DNA of 64,000 bases from an uncultured SAR86 cluster bacterium (GCA_902574355.1 CACGNN010000001.1:1-64000), one strand, 5' to 3'. Numbered from the stretch's first letter, positions 53,093 to 62,860 are shown. Made by a program: numbers and translations. The notes: generated by a model not told the origin, from the sequence alone.

Positions 53093-53656
53093 TTATTTTC
53101 GACCTTGATACTCTCCATTTCTCGTATCAATTGTGACGATCTCACCCTCTGATACAAATAGAGGTACTTTTATTATTGCTCCAGTTGAAAGCGTTGCCGG
53201 CTTTGTGCCTCCTGTAGCAGTATCCCCTTTCACACCAGGATCTGTTTGTGTAATCTTAAGATCAACGAAAGTAGGTGCGACTACAGATATTGGTTTTTCA
53301 TTCCAGAGAAGTACTTTACAAGTATCCTCTTCAGTAACCCATTTCTCAAGATCAGAAACTATATCTAGAGCTACTGGAATTTGCTCATAAGTATCGGGAT
53401 GCATAAAGAACCATGCGCTACCATCGCTGTATAGGAATTGCATGTCTAATTCCTCAATATCTGCTGCCTCAAGAGATTCTCCAACTTTACAAGTTTTTTC
53501 TCCAACCCTTCTTGTAAGGTAGTTTCTAAACTTAATTTTACTAAAAGCCTGCCCTTTGCCAGGTTTATTAAATTCTTCTTCAATAATCACGCAAGGGTCG
53601 TTATCGATTATTATTTTTAAACCGACTTTGAAGTCACTAGTAGAATACGATACCAA
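53093..53656 (-). CDS. efp: EF-P, elongation factor P
   Basis: A 187-residue, three-domain translation factor that relieves stalling at polyproline. The modified-residue loop reads PGKGQA with Lys34 at the tip, so it is of the lysine class (EpmA/EpmB-type) rather than the arginine class. The full family length is present. It lies 9 bases behind psd and 8 bases ahead of argS. No epmA or epmB gene is in the window. Confidence 0.96.
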   Translation of the reverse strand: MVSYSTSDFKVGLKIIIDNDPCVIIEEEFNKPGKGQAFSKIKFRNYLTRRVGEKTCKVGESLEAADIEELDMQFLYSDGSAWFFMHPDTYEQIPVALDIVSDLEKWVTEEDTCKVLLWNEKPISVVAPTFVDLKITQTDPGVKGDTATGGTKPATLSTGAIIKVPLFVSEGEIVTIDTRNGEYQGRK

Positions 53657-53665
53657 GATTTCTTC

Positions 53666-54499
53666 CTATATATTTTTTAATGAAACAAGTTTTTTTCCAA
53701 ATTTTACAAGCTTATTTTCTTTCAAGGAATCTAAATCTATTTTAAATGAGTCCTTAAAAATTAGTATTACTGTTGATCCCATTCGGAAATAAGCCAATTC
53801 ATCTCCTTTTTTAACATTAGTATCTTTGGGCGGACCTATTTTCCACTCTTCGACTAATTCTTTTCTTGAACAGTCTTTGTTATCAATCCAAAAGGGCACA
53901 ATACTCCCTACAACAGAGGCACCCACTGATACTAGAGCATATTCAAGACTGTTTGAGACAATGTGTAAAACAGATCTCTCATTTTTTATATAAAGACGTG
54001 GAATGGATTCTTGGGCTTTCTTATTTACACTATATAGTGAAGATCCTAGATGATTAGAATGAATGATCTCCCCATCCCATGGACAATGTATTCTGTGGTA
54101 GTCCGTTGGAGCTAGATAAATAGTTATGAAATAGCCCCCTTTATATTTGTTTTGATAATCTATTCCTACAAGTTCATCTAGTTCATAGTTATGTTTCTTT
54201 GCCTGCAAAAGTTTCCCGTCTTCAATAAAACCATGACTTACAATTTCACCGTCTACAGGAGAGATGAAACTGTTTTCTGATAATTCAATTATCCTTGACT
54301 CTTTTGCTAATTTCCTTGTAAAAAAATCGTTATAAGAACTGTAACTATTTATATCCTTATTCATTGCCTCCTCAAGGTTTGGTTTATAGAAGGCTATAAA
54401 AGTTCTTATTAACAAATTCTTGAAGATTTTTATCTTGCAGTTAGCAAATGCTCCAGCCACGAATGTTAGAAAAATATGAGGGATCATCTTTTGCATCAT
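53666..54499 (-). CDS. psd: Psd, phosphatidylserine decarboxylase proenzyme
   Basis: A 277-residue pyruvoyl enzyme that makes phosphatidylethanolamine. The catalytic Asp83 is in SPVDGEI, and His135 and His138 are in PTDYHRIH. The self-cleavage site is Gly241-Ser242 within MGST; most bacterial enzymes have LGST. The cleaved Ser becomes the pyruvoyl group. It overlaps the upstream DUF1295 gene by four bases, so the two are translationally coupled. Length is normal. Confidence 0.93.
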   Translation of the reverse strand: MMQKMIPHIFLTFVAGAFANCKIKIFKNLLIRTFIAFYKPNLEEAMNKDINSYSSYNDFFTRKLAKESRIIELSENSFISPVDGEIVSHGFIEDGKLLQAKKHNYELDELVGIDYQNKYKGGYFITIYLAPTDYHRIHCPWDGEIIHSNHLGSSLYSVNKKAQESIPRLYIKNERSVLHIVSNSLEYALVSVGASVVGSIVPFWIDNKDCSRKELVEEWKIGPPKDTNVKKGDELAYFRMGSTVILIFKDSFKIDLDSLKENKLVKFGKKLVSLKNI

Positions 54500-55272
54500 A
54501 TAATTTTTTTGAAAGAAAATAATTTAGGCATCTTATTTATGTAAGAAGAATAATCAGGATATTTCTTTAATAAATTCCCTTCAATCTTAGGTATTAAAAT
54601 CTTATAAATGATAAAGATTGCAATTAATAGTCCTATAAATGACCATTCTGAACCAACACCTCCAAAAGCAAGAATTTGAAGTCCTGTAAGGAAGGAAATA
54701 ATGCCAGTAATATTTGGATGTAGAACATAGGTTCTTGACCCTTCGATAACGAAGCCAGCTCTTTTGGTTCTTTCTTTTATCTGCTTATTACCTATGTATT
54801 CAATAAAGAATCCTATTAAACATAAAATTACCCCGATATTGTCAAAAAGGCTTTGTAGTGAAAACCCTGACAAATAATTTAAAGAAAAAACAGAGCTGAA
54901 GCATATTATTTGAAATGAAGAGAGTCGAATGATGTTGATTAATAGGACAAAATACTTTTTATCAGAAATTTGGCGTCTAACCAATGTAAGAAAGTCCTCT
55001 AATAATAGGGATTTAATTGATTTATACGAAGAAAAGGATTTCAAGCACCATAATATTAAAAAAATATTGGCTGCGAGTTGTCTGTTTGAAATTTCAGAAA
55101 CTTGAAATACGGCTTGGACAATCATGCCAAATAAACAACTCGCAAGCACTGGTAGAAAAAAAAACTTAATTAAAATTCTAGGACTTTTTTTCTTAATAGA
55201 TATTGAGACTAATCCAATTAAGATAATTGAATTGAAAAATAATAAAATCAATAAAAACTCAAAATTTGACAT
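54496..55272 (-). CDS. DUF1295-like (steroid 5-alpha-reductase-type) membrane protein
   Basis: A 258-residue inner-membrane protein with about six helices. The C-terminal half has SRTYVLHPNITGIISFLTGLQ and a LIPKIEGNLLKKYPDYSSYI tail, a diverged form of the DUF1295 pattern SRHPNY followed by RPEYREY. DUF1295 is related to isoprenylcysteine methyltransferases and steroid reductases, and function is not known for most members. The usual Arg-His-Pro triad is changed here to Leu-His-Pro. It starts the psd operon and is divergent from the TonB cluster. Confidence 0.65.
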   Translation of the reverse strand: MSNFEFLLILLFFNSIILIGLVSISIKKKSPRILIKFFFLPVLASCLFGMIVQAVFQVSEISNRQLAANIFLILWCLKSFSSYKSIKSLLLEDFLTLVRRQISDKKYFVLLINIIRLSSFQIICFSSVFSLNYLSGFSLQSLFDNIGVILCLIGFFIEYIGNKQIKERTKRAGFVIEGSRTYVLHPNITGIISFLTGLQILAFGGVGSEWSFIGLLIAIFIIYKILIPKIEGNLLKKYPDYSSYINKMPKLFSFKKII

Positions 55273-55306
55273 CTTTTAGATTTTCATGATTTACAGCTAT
55301 TTCTCG

Positions 55307-55335
55307 TTGCATTGAACCTTATTTCTCTCTATAGT
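55307..55335 (+). promoter_or_regulatory. Sigma-70 promoter for the TonB cluster
   Basis: TTGCAT at 55307-55312 and TATAGT at 55330-55335 are 17 bases apart. The predicted start is about 55342, so the leader to the DUF3450 gene is about 120 bases. The 192-base gap (55273-55464) holds this promoter; I see no Fur-box-like repeat in it. Confidence 0.6.
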
Positions 55336-55464
55336 TTAACCGTTCGCAGCGGGGAATGCTGAATTTGTGTGGTGCAAAATCTCATGATGTATATTTGCCT
55401 TACATTTTATTCATCTACTTTGTGAACAGATAAGAAATAGGAATTTAGATATTAGGAGATAGCT

Positions 55465-56229
55465 ATGTCGCGTCTTTGTAAAATAGTTTTCATACTGGCT
55501 GGAATATCAGTAGCAAACTTAGGATTTACCGATCAAATACAACCTCTGTTGGATGTCGGAGCTGCTAGGCAAGTTGCAGAAAAAACATCTCAATCGAAAA
55601 TTGATGAAATGGATGAACAAACTTCAGTGATTGTAAGTGAATTCAAAACTGTAAGTAAGCAAATAGAGGGTTTAAGAGTTTATAACGCTCAAATGAGACA
55701 ACAAATACAACGTCAAGAAGAACGCTTAAAAGAAATTGATAGAACTCTAAAAGAAGCACAAGTAATGCAAAGACAGATACCTCCTTTTACACGAAGAATG
55801 TTGGCTGGTGTGGAGACTTCTATAGAGTTGGATCTTCCTTTTCACCTTGCAGAAAGGAAAGAAAGAATAGCATTCGCCAAGGCTGCCTTAGATAATCCGA
55901 CTGTTTCTCCTGCGGAAGGATTAAGGCAAGTTCTAGAGGCATTTAATGTCGAAGCAGAATACGGTAGAAAGATAGATGCATATAAAGACAGCATCGTCAT
56001 TGATGGAGAATTAATAGAAGGTAATGTGTTAAGGGTTGGAAGACTTGCCATGGTTTTTCAAACTGCTGACGAAACCCAAACTCATGCATGGAATAATTCT
56101 ACAAGAGCATGGGAAGAACTAGATAACAGTTACAGGAATCCAACAAGACGTGGTCTCAGGATTGCGAATAAATTAGCAACGGTGGATTTAATGGAATTAC
56201 CTTTGCCGGCAGCAACGGAGGCAAACTAA
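55465..56229 (+). CDS. DUF3450 periplasmic coiled-coil protein of the TonB system
   Basis: A 254-residue exported protein. An N-terminal signal peptide (cleavage after about residue 22) is followed by a long helical coiled coil (about residues 35-100, with repeated Gln, Arg and Glu) and a beta-rich C-terminal domain. This is the DUF3450 family, which is regularly encoded at the head of ExbB-ExbB-ExbD-TonB-TPR clusters in gammaproteobacteria. It is thought to work with the energising complex in the periplasm; its exact role is unknown. An AGGAG site lies ahead of the ATG. The next gene starts one base after the stop. Confidence 0.88.
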   Translation: MSRLCKIVFILAGISVANLGFTDQIQPLLDVGAARQVAEKTSQSKIDEMDEQTSVIVSEFKTVSKQIEGLRVYNAQMRQQIQRQEERLKEIDRTLKEAQVMQRQIPPFTRRMLAGVETSIELDLPFHLAERKERIAFAKAALDNPTVSPAEGLRQVLEAFNVEAEYGRKIDAYKDSIVIDGELIEGNVLRVGRLAMVFQTADETQTHAWNNSTRAWEELDNSYRNPTRRGLRIANKLATVDLMELPLPAATEAN

Positions 56230-56230
56230 A

Positions 56231-57622
56231 ATGAAAAAAATTAAACTTTTTATATTTCTTGTAAGCTTCGGCTTAATTTCTTCTGTTACTTTTTCTGAAG
56301 AAGGAGAGGAAGAGGCCGCTCAACCCTCAAACCCTCAAGAATTACTCGAAATAGTAAAACAAGGTCAGTTTGCAGATACTCAGGAACAGAGGGACAGAGA
56401 GGCTGCGTTTAGAAATGAAAAAAATAAACAAGCTAAATTACTTTCAGACGCAAAAGATGAAAGAGCTAGATTAGAGAGGGAAGCTGCGAGACTCGAACAA
56501 CAATTCGAAGCTAATGAAGCATTATTAGTTGTGGCAGAGGAACAATTAAGGGAAAGACTTGGTTCATTAAATGAGATATTTGGTCACCTAGCTGGTAATA
56601 CTACTGAAGCCAGAAACATCATGGAACAGTCAATCACAGCTGCTCAATTTGGTAAAGAAAGAGAAGAATTCATGACTGCTCTTGGTTCTAAAATGAATGA
56701 AGGAATTAAATTAGCTTCAATTCAGGAACTTGAAACATTATGGTATGAACTTCAAAGAGAAATTAATGCATCTGGTGAGGTGGTCAAATTCAATACCGAA
56801 GTTATAACTACTGACGGTAATGTGGAAAATAGAGATGTAGTAAGAGTTGGTAACTTTAATGTGGTTTCCGATGGACAGTATTTGACTTATTCTCCTTCAA
56901 GGGGCGCTTACTCAGAACTTCCTTCACAACCTGCAGGAAGATATACGTCTCAAACCTCAGATATCCTGGATGGGGATTCATTTCCTGTTCAGTTTGCTGT
57001 AGATCCTACCGGACCTCAAGGGGGCTCTCTACTTGCCAGTTTGATATCTATGCCAAGCACATGGGGCAAGATGCAAGAAGGTGGGCCAGTCGGATATATG
57101 TTGATGGTAATAGGTTTACTTGCAACACTACTATTTATATGGCGATTCTATGAGTTATGGAATATTAGGGGTGGTGTGATAGCTCAAGCTGGAAATTCTA
57201 TGCTGAGTAATGACAATGCACTAGGAAGAATTCTAAAAATTGCCGAAGACGATAAAGAGGCCGATACTGAAACTTTAGAGTTAAAAATGGCTGAGCAAAT
57301 TCTTAAAGAAAGGCCAACAGTAGAGGGATTAAATTGGGTTCTCAAGATTGTCTCAGTTGTAGCACCTTTAATGGGTCTATTTGGAACAATAATAGGTATG
57401 ATTGAAACCTTTACAATGATAACCTTGTTCGGTACTGGAGATCCAAAAACAATGGCGAGTGGTATCTCCACTGCTCTTGTAACAACATGGCTTGGCTTGA
57501 TGGTCGCTATTCCGACTACCTTTATGTATGCAACAGTAAATAATATTTCTAGGGGAATTTTAGGTACTATTGAAGAGTCAAGTACAGGAATGGCCGCTAA
57601 ACGATCAGAGGGGACTAATTAA
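56231..57622 (+). CDS. Large MotA/TolQ/ExbB-family protein with periplasmic coiled coil
   Basis: A 463-residue inner-membrane protein. A signal peptide of about 22 residues and a charged helical coiled coil (about residues 50-120) are followed by a beta-rich periplasmic stretch. The MotA/TolQ/ExbB core occupies the last 180 residues, with three membrane helices and a GLFGTIIGMIETF segment. It is a second ExbB-type proton-channel protein next to a standard ExbB, as expected in this cluster type. It lies in tight order between DUF3450 and exbB. Confidence 0.88.
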   Translation: MKKIKLFIFLVSFGLISSVTFSEEGEEEAAQPSNPQELLEIVKQGQFADTQEQRDREAAFRNEKNKQAKLLSDAKDERARLEREAARLEQQFEANEALLVVAEEQLRERLGSLNEIFGHLAGNTTEARNIMEQSITAAQFGKEREEFMTALGSKMNEGIKLASIQELETLWYELQREINASGEVVKFNTEVITTDGNVENRDVVRVGNFNVVSDGQYLTYSPSRGAYSELPSQPAGRYTSQTSDILDGDSFPVQFAVDPTGPQGGSLLASLISMPSTWGKMQEGGPVGYMLMVIGLLATLLFIWRFYELWNIRGGVIAQAGNSMLSNDNALGRILKIAEDDKEADTETLELKMAEQILKERPTVEGLNWVLKIVSVVAPLMGLFGTIIGMIETFTMITLFGTGDPKTMASGISTALVTTWLGLMVAIPTTFMYATVNNISRGILGTIEESSTGMAAKRSEGTN

Positions 57623-57641
57623 ATTATAAAGAAATAAAAGG

Positions 57642-58166
57642 ATGCAATTTTTTTATAACTTTTCAGATGCTCTTTTCGCTTTTATGCAAAGAGGAGGAGA
57701 TGTTCTCTATTTAATAGGACTATTAGCCTTTGTTATGTGGTTCCTCATTTTTGAAAGAATGTGGTTCTATTTTTATACTCATAAGAGCTATGTGGGAGTC
57801 TCAATGACAGAATGGGATTCACGACAAGATAAAAGCTCTTGGAATTCTAAGGCTATAAGAGACATGTTAATTTCAGAGAATGAAATAAGAATTGATAAGA
57901 ATCTCGGACTTATAAAAATGTGTGTTGGTATAGCACCCTTGTTCGGTTTATTTGGAACTATTACTGGAATGATTGAAGTTTTCCACTTGCTTGCAGTAAC
58001 TGGAGGTGGCGATGCCAAGGCCATGGCCGGAGGAGTTTCAAGATCGACAATTCCTGCTATGGCAGGTTTGGCGGTTGCCTTAACTGGGACATTGGCAAAT
58101 CAATTTTTAGTCAATAGAGCCCAAAAAGAAAAAGATCTACTGGTTGATCAGTTGGTCGCAGAATAG
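57642..58166 (+). CDS. exbB: ExbB, proton-channel subunit
   Basis: A 174-residue inner-membrane protein with three helices. The GLFGTITGMIEVFHLLAVTGGGDAKAMAGGVS region and the TIPAMAGLAVALTGTL helix match ExbB. It forms a pentameric channel with ExbD and uses the proton gradient to drive TonB. The ATG follows directly after an AAAAGG run, so ribosome-binding spacing is unusually short. exbD follows ten bases after the stop. Confidence 0.92.
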   Translation: MQFFYNFSDALFAFMQRGGDVLYLIGLLAFVMWFLIFERMWFYFYTHKSYVGVSMTEWDSRQDKSSWNSKAIRDMLISENEIRIDKNLGLIKMCVGIAPLFGLFGTITGMIEVFHLLAVTGGGDAKAMAGGVSRSTIPAMAGLAVALTGTLANQFLVNRAQKEKDLLVDQLVAE

Positions 58167-58176
58167 GAATTTAATT

Positions 58177-58587
58177 ATGAGAAGATCACCAATTAGTAGT
58201 GCTGTAGCTGAAGAAGAAGATATAAATTTAACGCCTATGTTAGACGTAGTTTTCATTCTTCTGATTTTCTTTATCGTAACAGCTAATTTTATTAAAGAAC
58301 CTGGTTTAGAAGTTAACAGGCCAGATGCTGAAACTTCCAATATCCAAGAAAATGCTGCCATTCTCATAGCTATTGGTGCTACAAATGATATTTGGATAGA
58401 CGGTAGAAGGGTAGATGTAAGACAAGTTAAAGCAAATATTACTAAGTTATTGGCAGATAACCCCCAAGGCTCAGTTGTTATTCAAGCTGATGAAAAGGCT
58501 CAAGCTGATGCAATCATACAAGTTATGGATCAGTCCAGAGAGGCCGGGGTATATGCAATTTCTTTAGCATCTGAACCAAAATTTTAA
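58177..58587 (+). CDS. exbD: ExbD, proton-channel partner of ExbB
   Basis: A 136-residue protein with one N-terminal membrane helix. The proton-path Asp is in the INLTPMLDVVFILLIFF segment. I chose ATG 58177, which has an AGGA site upstream and gives the normal MRRSP start; an upstream non-ATG start at 58144 would overlap exbB. It assembles with ExbB. tonB begins six bases after the stop. Confidence 0.93.
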   Translation: MRRSPISSAVAEEEDINLTPMLDVVFILLIFFIVTANFIKEPGLEVNRPDAETSNIQENAAILIAIGATNDIWIDGRRVDVRQVKANITKLLADNPQGSVVIQADEKAQADAIIQVMDQSREAGVYAISLASEPKF

Positions 58588-58592
58588 ATTCT

Positions 58593-59234
58593 ATGGGATT
58601 TTTTGCGGAACAAAATCTTAAAATGCTAGGAGCCACTTTAAGTGGATCTTTGTTCCTCACAGTTGCTATTTTTTATGCTATGCAATGGTTAATAGACGTT
58701 GGTGACGTTGAGCTAAATGACAAGTCAATAAAAATAGCCGATGTCACTATGCCTGAAAGAGAGCTTGAACTTATGATGGACATGGAGCGCCCTCAAGAAG
58801 AGGAGCCTCCACCTGAAACAATGCCACCTGAATTCGATATGACCCCTCCAGCTGACCTAGATACATCTGCAGCTAGACCAAATTTAGGCTTCAAAGGAAA
58901 GAAGGCAGGGGTATTTGCTGATGGTTCATATGTTCCAATTTTCCAAGTTCCACCCGTATATCCTAGGAGGGCTCTAGAAAGAGGAATAGAAGGATGTGTA
59001 ATGCTCAAATTCACGGTCACGAAAGTTGGTTCTACGAAAGAGCCGGAAGTTGAATGGTCTGTGCCTCCAGGAATTTTTGATAGAGCAGCAATGAGGTCTG
59101 CATTAAAATATAAATATAAACCTCAGATAAGAGATGGTGAAGCTATAGAAGTACCGAATGTCCGAACAATTATCGTATTTAAGATTGAAGATCCTAGCAA
59201 GCCGGCGGATTATGTTCCTGAAGGCTGTGCATAA
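58593..59234 (+). CDS. tonB: TonB, energy-transducing periplasmic protein
   Basis: A 213-residue protein with an N-terminal membrane anchor (about residues 11-30), an acidic and proline-rich periplasmic linker (about residues 55-100), and a C-terminal TonB domain with YPRRALERGIEGCVMLKFTV. It ends with a Cys-Ala tail that gives two Cys in the domain region. It couples ExbB/ExbD energy to outer-membrane receptors; no receptor gene is in the window. No strong ribosome-binding site is seen. The TPR gene follows six bases after the stop. Confidence 0.92.
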   Translation: MGFFAEQNLKMLGATLSGSLFLTVAIFYAMQWLIDVGDVELNDKSIKIADVTMPERELELMMDMERPQEEEPPPETMPPEFDMTPPADLDTSAARPNLGFKGKKAGVFADGSYVPIFQVPPVYPRRALERGIEGCVMLKFTVTKVGSTKEPEVEWSVPPGIFDRAAMRSALKYKYKPQIRDGEAIEVPNVRTIIVFKIEDPSKPADYVPEGCA

Positions 59235-59240
59235 ATAGTT

Positions 59241-60710
59241 ATGAAAAAATTAAAATTAAATTACCCTTTAAAAATATTTCTAATTGCAACAGTGATAAGT
59301 TTATTGCCAGTTACTTTAGGAGTATCACCTCTTGATTACAAAGGCGCCTCCCTGGAAGCAGCTGAAGATGATAAAAAGAAGAAAAAGAAAAGAAGACGTA
59401 CCAAATTGCCTAGTAAGAAAATGCAAAGAATCTTACAGGGCCTTGTTCCTTTCATTGAAAACGAACAATGGGAAGAAGCTCTTCTTACACTTGAGCCTGT
59501 AGCAGTAGTAGATTCAAAATTCACTAGTACAGATAGGGCCAAGATGTTTTATTACAGGGGATATATCTATTTTTCACAAGAAAAATATGGTCTTGCAGAA
59601 AGAGCATATAAAAATTTGATTGCTGAAGAAGACTCTAGTGATCAAGAAAGACAGGGAGCAATATATTCTTTATCTCAACTCAGATATATTGCAGAAGATT
59701 ACAAAGGATCAATAAACTACTTATTGGAATGGCTTGATAATGAAGAAGAGCCAAGCTCTGATGGGTATGGACTTCTTGCACAAGCGTACTATCAAGTAGA
59801 AAACTTTCAAAAATCTGTTGAAGCTATAGATACTGCAATAGAAATTCAAGAATCTAGAGATATACCTATAAAGGTTGCAGTTCTTGACGCCGAAGGCAAT
59901 GAAACAGGTGAGATGATTGAGACGGGAGAAACAAGAAAAGGAGTAGCTAAAGAAAATCACTATTTACTCAAAATGGCTCTTTACTCCGAATTAAAGAAAG
60001 ATCTTGAAGTCTTACCAATTTATGAGATTCTTGTTCAATACTATCCAAAAAAGAGATACTGGACTAACTTGTCAGGTCTATATGGGCAAAGAGATAGACA
60101 AATGGATCAAATGGGTGCCCTTGAAGCAGCTTATGATGATAATCTTTTAGACAAACAAAGAGAATTTACCGCTTTATCGCAACTTCTATTTATGTTTGAA
60201 AATCCTCGTAAAGCTGCCAAAGTCATAGAAGACGGCTTAAATAGTGGAATAGTTAAAAAAGAAGAGAAGACACTAAAAGCTGCTGCTCAATATTGGCATG
60301 CAGCCAAGGAGCTTGAAAGAGCAAAACCTTATTACCTTCAAGCAGCAACAAAGTCCAAGGAAGGGGAGCTGTTTATATTTTTAGGACAAGTTCATTTTAG
60401 TTTAGATGAATTTGATAAAGCTGAAAAAGCCATTGAGGACGGTTTAAACAAAGGTAAGCTTAAAGATGAAGCTGCTGCCTATATGCTCTTGGGACAGATA
60501 AATTTTGAAAATCAAAAATGGGAATCTGCGATTGAATCTTTTAGAAAATGCATAGATGTTGCCGAAAGACAATTTGATGATAAAAAAGAAAAGCAAAAAG
60601 AGAAGAAGAAAAGAGTACAAGACCAGGCCAGGAAATGGGTGACATATACTGAAGGTGAGGAAGAAAGGGTCGAAGCTCTTAAGCTGAAAAGAAAAGCTCT
60701 AGGCGTCTAG
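59241..60710 (+). CDS. TPR-repeat exported protein of the TonB cluster
   Basis: A 489-residue protein. A signal peptide-like segment is followed by a lysine-rich stretch (about residues 45-53), then several tetratricopeptide repeats, for example around residues 95-155 and 355-450. It is the last gene of the DUF3450-ExbB-ExbB-ExbD-TonB-TPR cluster, which is a known arrangement; the TPR protein probably scaffolds the periplasmic or outer-membrane side. Its end overlaps the convergent folA gene by four bases. Detailed function unknown. Confidence 0.85.
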   Translation: MKKLKLNYPLKIFLIATVISLLPVTLGVSPLDYKGASLEAAEDDKKKKKKRRRTKLPSKKMQRILQGLVPFIENEQWEEALLTLEPVAVVDSKFTSTDRAKMFYYRGYIYFSQEKYGLAERAYKNLIAEEDSSDQERQGAIYSLSQLRYIAEDYKGSINYLLEWLDNEEEPSSDGYGLLAQAYYQVENFQKSVEAIDTAIEIQESRDIPIKVAVLDAEGNETGEMIETGETRKGVAKENHYLLKMALYSELKKDLEVLPIYEILVQYYPKKRYWTNLSGLYGQRDRQMDQMGALEAAYDDNLLDKQREFTALSQLLFMFENPRKAAKVIEDGLNSGIVKKEEKTLKAAAQYWHAAKELERAKPYYLQAATKSKEGELFIFLGQVHFSLDEFDKAEKAIEDGLNKGKLKDEAAAYMLLGQINFENQKWESAIESFRKCIDVAERQFDDKKEKQKEKKKRVQDQARKWVTYTEGEEERVEALKLKRKALGV

Positions 60711-61186
60711 TACCTCTGGTATTCCACAAAACTAAAATTAAGCCCGTTTTCAGTGCTTCTCTTTCTTGAAATCTCTTTCCATTGACTTGTATCCCACTCA
60801 GGAAAAAAAGCATCTGGTGAAATCACTTCAATATCTATTTCAGTTATGAGAAGTTTTGTTGCTAATGGTAGGAATTCCCTATAGATATATTCTCCGCCAA
60901 TGATATTAATCTTTTCAGAGTAACTTTTTGCGTGTTTTAAAGCATCCTTACTGGAGTCTACTTCAATTATTCCCTCTCTTTTCTTAAATGTTTTGGTCAT
61001 CACGATATTCATTCTTTTTGGCAAGGGTTGGCCTATAGAATCGTAAGTTGCACGACCCATTATGATGGCTGTATCTTCTGTTTTTTCTCTAAAGAACTTT
61101 AGATCTTCTTTTATTTCCCAAGGGATTTTTCCATCTTTACCTATTGCTAGATTTTTATCTACAGCTGCAATTAATATGATTTCCAT
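60707..61186 (-). CDS. folA: FolA, dihydrofolate reductase
   Basis: A 159-residue enzyme that reduces dihydrofolate with NADPH. Family segments are IAAVDKNLAIGKDGKIPW, the catalytic acidic residue after the Trp, IIMGRATYDSI and IIGGEYIY. I chose ATG 61186, which overlaps the thyA stop by one base (TGATG), so translation is coupled. It is the last gene of the symporter-lgt-thyA-folA run. Confidence 0.94.
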   Translation of the reverse strand: MEIILIAAVDKNLAIGKDGKIPWEIKEDLKFFREKTEDTAIIMGRATYDSIGQPLPKRMNIVMTKTFKKREGIIEVDSSKDALKHAKSYSEKINIIGGEYIYREFLPLATKLLITEIDIEVISPDAFFPEWDTSQWKEISRKRSTENGLNFSFVEYQRY

Positions 61187-62088
61187 CAAACAGCAATAGG
61201 AGCACTAATAAAAGGGTGTGAGTTGTAATCTATAAGCTTGAAATCTTCAAATTTATAATCGAACAGATTATCTTTTTTATTTATCTCGATTTTAGGAAGC
61301 TGATGCGGCTCTCGAGAAAGCTGCTCATCAACCTGAACAAGATGATTCAGATAAATATGTGTATCACCTAGAGAGTGAACAAAATCTCCAACCTCTAGAT
61401 CTGTGACCGAAGCTATCATGTAAGTAAGAAGGGCGTAAGACGCAATATTGTATGGAACACCAAGAAACACATCGGCACTTCTTTGATATAACTGACAAGA
61501 GAGTTTCCCATCAGCTACATAGAACTGAAAGAGTGTATGACAAGGTGGTAAGCCTGATTTAATCATTGTTGGAATTTCCTTAGGATTCCAAGCTGAGACA
61601 ATATGACGTCTGGAATTAGGATTTTTCTTTAGATCCTCTATTACCTGAGCTAGTTGATCTACTCCCTCAAAATCTCTCCACTGCTTACCGTATACTGGCC
61701 CGAGATCTCCATATTCTTTTGCGAAGGAATTGTCTTTTTTTATTAGATTAATAAATTCTTGTAATTTATCCTTCCACTCCTTTGAATGCATGGTCAGACC
61801 TTCATTTTGATTTGTTCTCTCCAACCAGCTTTGAAATGGCCATTCATTCCATATATTTACATTATTTTTTACTAAATATTCGATATTTGTATCGCCTTTT
61901 ATAAACCATAAAAGTTCATGCAAGATGGCATTGAAATTTACTTTTTTGGTGGTTACTAATGGAAACCCATCATTCAAATCAAATCTCATTTGATGTCCAA
62001 ATATGCTGATTGTTCCTGTTCCAGTTCTATCCTCTTTTTTAGTTCCTTTAGATTTTATTTCTGTAAGTAGATTTAAATATTGTTCCAT
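61186..62088 (-). CDS. thyA: ThyA, thymidylate synthase
   Basis: A 300-residue enzyme that methylates dUMP to dTMP. The catalytic Cys lies in [13 protein letters not shown], and the [22 protein letters not shown] signature is intact. It is longer than the 264-residue E. coli enzyme; the extra residues lie in the first half, as in the longer ThyA type. lgt ends four bases upstream. Coupling with folA fits the shared folate cycle. Confidence 0.95.
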   Translation of the reverse strand: MEQYLNLLTEIKSKGTKKEDRTGTGTISIFGHQMRFDLNDGFPLVTTKKVNFNAILHELLWFIKGDTNIEYLVKNNVNIWNEWPFQSWLERTNQNEGLTMHSKEWKDKLQEFINLIKKDNSFAKEYGDLGPVYGKQWRDFEGVDQLAQVIEDLKKNPNSRRHIVSAWNPKEIPTMIKSGLPPCHTLFQFYVADGKLSCQLYQRSADVFLGVPYNIASYALLTYMIASVTDLEVGDFVHSLGDTHIYLNHLVQVDEQLSREPHQLPKIEINKKDNLFDYKFEDFKLIDYNSHPFISAPIAV

Positions 62089-62092
62089 TAAT

Positions 62093-62860
62093 TCATGTAA
62101 TTTTTCTGTATGAATAATAAATTAGAAGGACACCAATTACTATCATTGGCAGACAAAGAAGTTGCCCTCTTGTAAGAATTTCAAAAATAAATCCTATATG
62201 TTGATCCGGTGTTCTAAAGAATTCAGAGAAGAATCTAATGACTCCGTATCCTAAAAGGAAATGTCCAGAAATGTTCATTCTAGGTTTTGAATTCCTTGAG
62301 ATAAGAAGCATATAAATAAAAAGCACTATGCCTTCTCCAAAAGCTTGGTATAACTGAGATGGATGTCTTGTAAGTCCTAATGGATCGGAAGGAAATATAA
62401 CTCCCCAACTTATATCAGTTGGCCTGCCTAGAAGTTCTGAATTCATAAAGTTTCCCAATCTTACAAATCCTAGGCCTGGAGGCACAAATGGAGCCACTCT
62501 GTCCATCAACCAAAAGAATTGAACTCCCCAACTTCTTGATAGCCAGAAGCAAGCAATTAAAACTCCCAGAAGCCCTCCATGAAATGACAATCCTCCTTGC
62601 CAAATAAAGAAAATAGATAAAGGATTAGATATAAATTGTTCTATAGAGTAGAAGAAAACATAACCTGCTCTTCCACCTAATATGGCTCCTAGAAGGCTAT
62701 AAAACATTAGGTCACTGATTTGATCTGTATTTAAATCCTTTTGATATCTTTTGATTAAGAAGTAGATGGTTGAAAAGGCAGCTAGCCATGTCAGGCCATA
62801 CCATCTAATTGCTAATGGTCCTAATTGTATTGCGATAGGGTCTAATTCAGGAATTAACAT
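62093..62860 (-). CDS. lgt: Lgt, prolipoprotein diacylglyceryl transferase
   Basis: A 255-residue inner-membrane enzyme with seven predicted helices that attaches diacylglycerol to the lipobox Cys of prolipoproteins. The [12 protein letters not shown] segment has the essential His, and [16 protein letters not shown] is the Lgt signature. Lipoproteins with such boxes occur several times in this window. The ATG overlaps the symporter stop by one base (TAATG). Confidence 0.95.
   Translation of the reverse strand: MLIPELDPIAIQLGPLAIRWYGLTWLAAFSTIYFLIKRYQKDLNTDQISDLMFYSLLGAILGGRAGYVFFYSIEQFISNPLSIFFIWQGGLSFHGGLLGVLIACFWLSRSWGVQFFWLMDRVAPFVPPGLGFVRLGNFMNSELLGRPTDISWGVIFPSDPLGLTRHPSQLYQAFGEGIVLFIYMLLISRNSKPRMNISGHFLLGYGVIRFFSEFFRTPDQHIGFIFEILTRGQLLCLPMIVIGVLLIYYSYRKIT

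Noticed and set aside
53133-53390. Plus-strand frame inside efp
   Set aside because: It lies opposite a highly conserved gene and shows no domain or start signal.
55273-55464. Fur box upstream of the TonB cluster
   Set aside because: I looked for a 7-1-7 repeat and found none, although iron control would be plausible.
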